Assembly: GCA_958431945.1 (NCBI GenBank)
Contig: CAUASQ010000118.1
Coordinates: forward strand, 1 to 5,023
DNA: 5,023 nucleotides
Origin: an uncultured Collinsella sp.
Lineage (GTDB): Bacteria; Actinomycetota; Coriobacteriia; Coriobacteriales; Coriobacteriaceae
Reading direction: 5' to 3'
Positions within the stretch are counted from its first letter, which is position 1. Every line of letters begins with the position of its first letter. The position numbers and the translations under genes are program-made. This document shows positions 4,972 through 5,023 of this stretch, in pieces. The notes under the pieces were generated by a model. The model was not told the DNA's origin. It ran no database searches and worked only from the letters and a program-made list of their open reading frames with translations.

Positions 4972-5023
4972 GAAAACGACGCACCCCGCGTAAGTGTACG
5001 AGAGCGCGGGCGGCCTAGTTTTC
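4972..5023. repeat. Nested inverted repeats at the right edge
   Basis: GAAAAC (4972-4977) is complementary to GTTTTC (5018-5023), and inside them CCCGCG (4985-4990) is complementary to CGCGGG (5005-5010). The two pairs are properly nested and could fold into a single interrupted hairpin ending in a short T run at the window edge when read on the plus strand. It could be a terminator, an RNA leader or chance. The window stops here, so it cannot be resolved. Confidence 0.3.

Overview
The window looks like a core-chromosome piece of a GC-rich Gram-positive actinobacterium, most likely class Coriobacteriia and possibly Collinsella. This rests on four things: strongly G/C-ending codons, good Shine-Dalgarno sites, a two-transmembrane class C (pilin-type) sortase, and Gram-positive-type GatC, GatA and GatB. 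The taxon is an inference from protein and sequence style and was not checked by any search. All four convincing genes lie on the minus strand.

Layout from the left edge: gatB (35-1711), gatA (1711-3225) and gatC (3225-3536) are transcribed right to left as gatC-gatA-gatB. Both junctions are one-base TAATG overlaps, each preceded by a strong Shine-Dalgarno, so the operon should be translationally coupled. A likely promoter lies just upstream of gatC (TATACT at 3572-3577). Positions 3537-3862 hold no credible gene. They hold that promoter and a dense mosaic of repeats: a 15-bp tandem pair, three 21-bp tandem units, a perfect 19-bp inverted repeat with a 14-bp palindrome in its loop, and a 10-bp inverted repeat whose loop contains TGTCCCCA. 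A class C sortase gene follows (3863-4801). Positions 4802-5023 hold its ribosome binding site, a possible -10 box and two further inverted repeats. No complete gene is visible there.

Functionally, GatCAB is the glutamine-dependent amidotransferase that converts misacylated Glu-tRNA(Gln), and in many bacteria Asp-tRNA(Asn), to the correct aminoacyl-tRNA. The sortase is a membrane transpeptidase expected to polymerise pilin subunits, but none of its substrates is in view. The two units look independent and are separated by the repeat mosaic.

I see no convincing new defence or mobile system. The best leads are the compound palindromic repeat between the sortase and gatC, which resembles a REP/MITE-type element, a stretch of roughly 60 extra residues inside GatB, and a sortase lid that lacks the usual Asp-Pro-aromatic motif.
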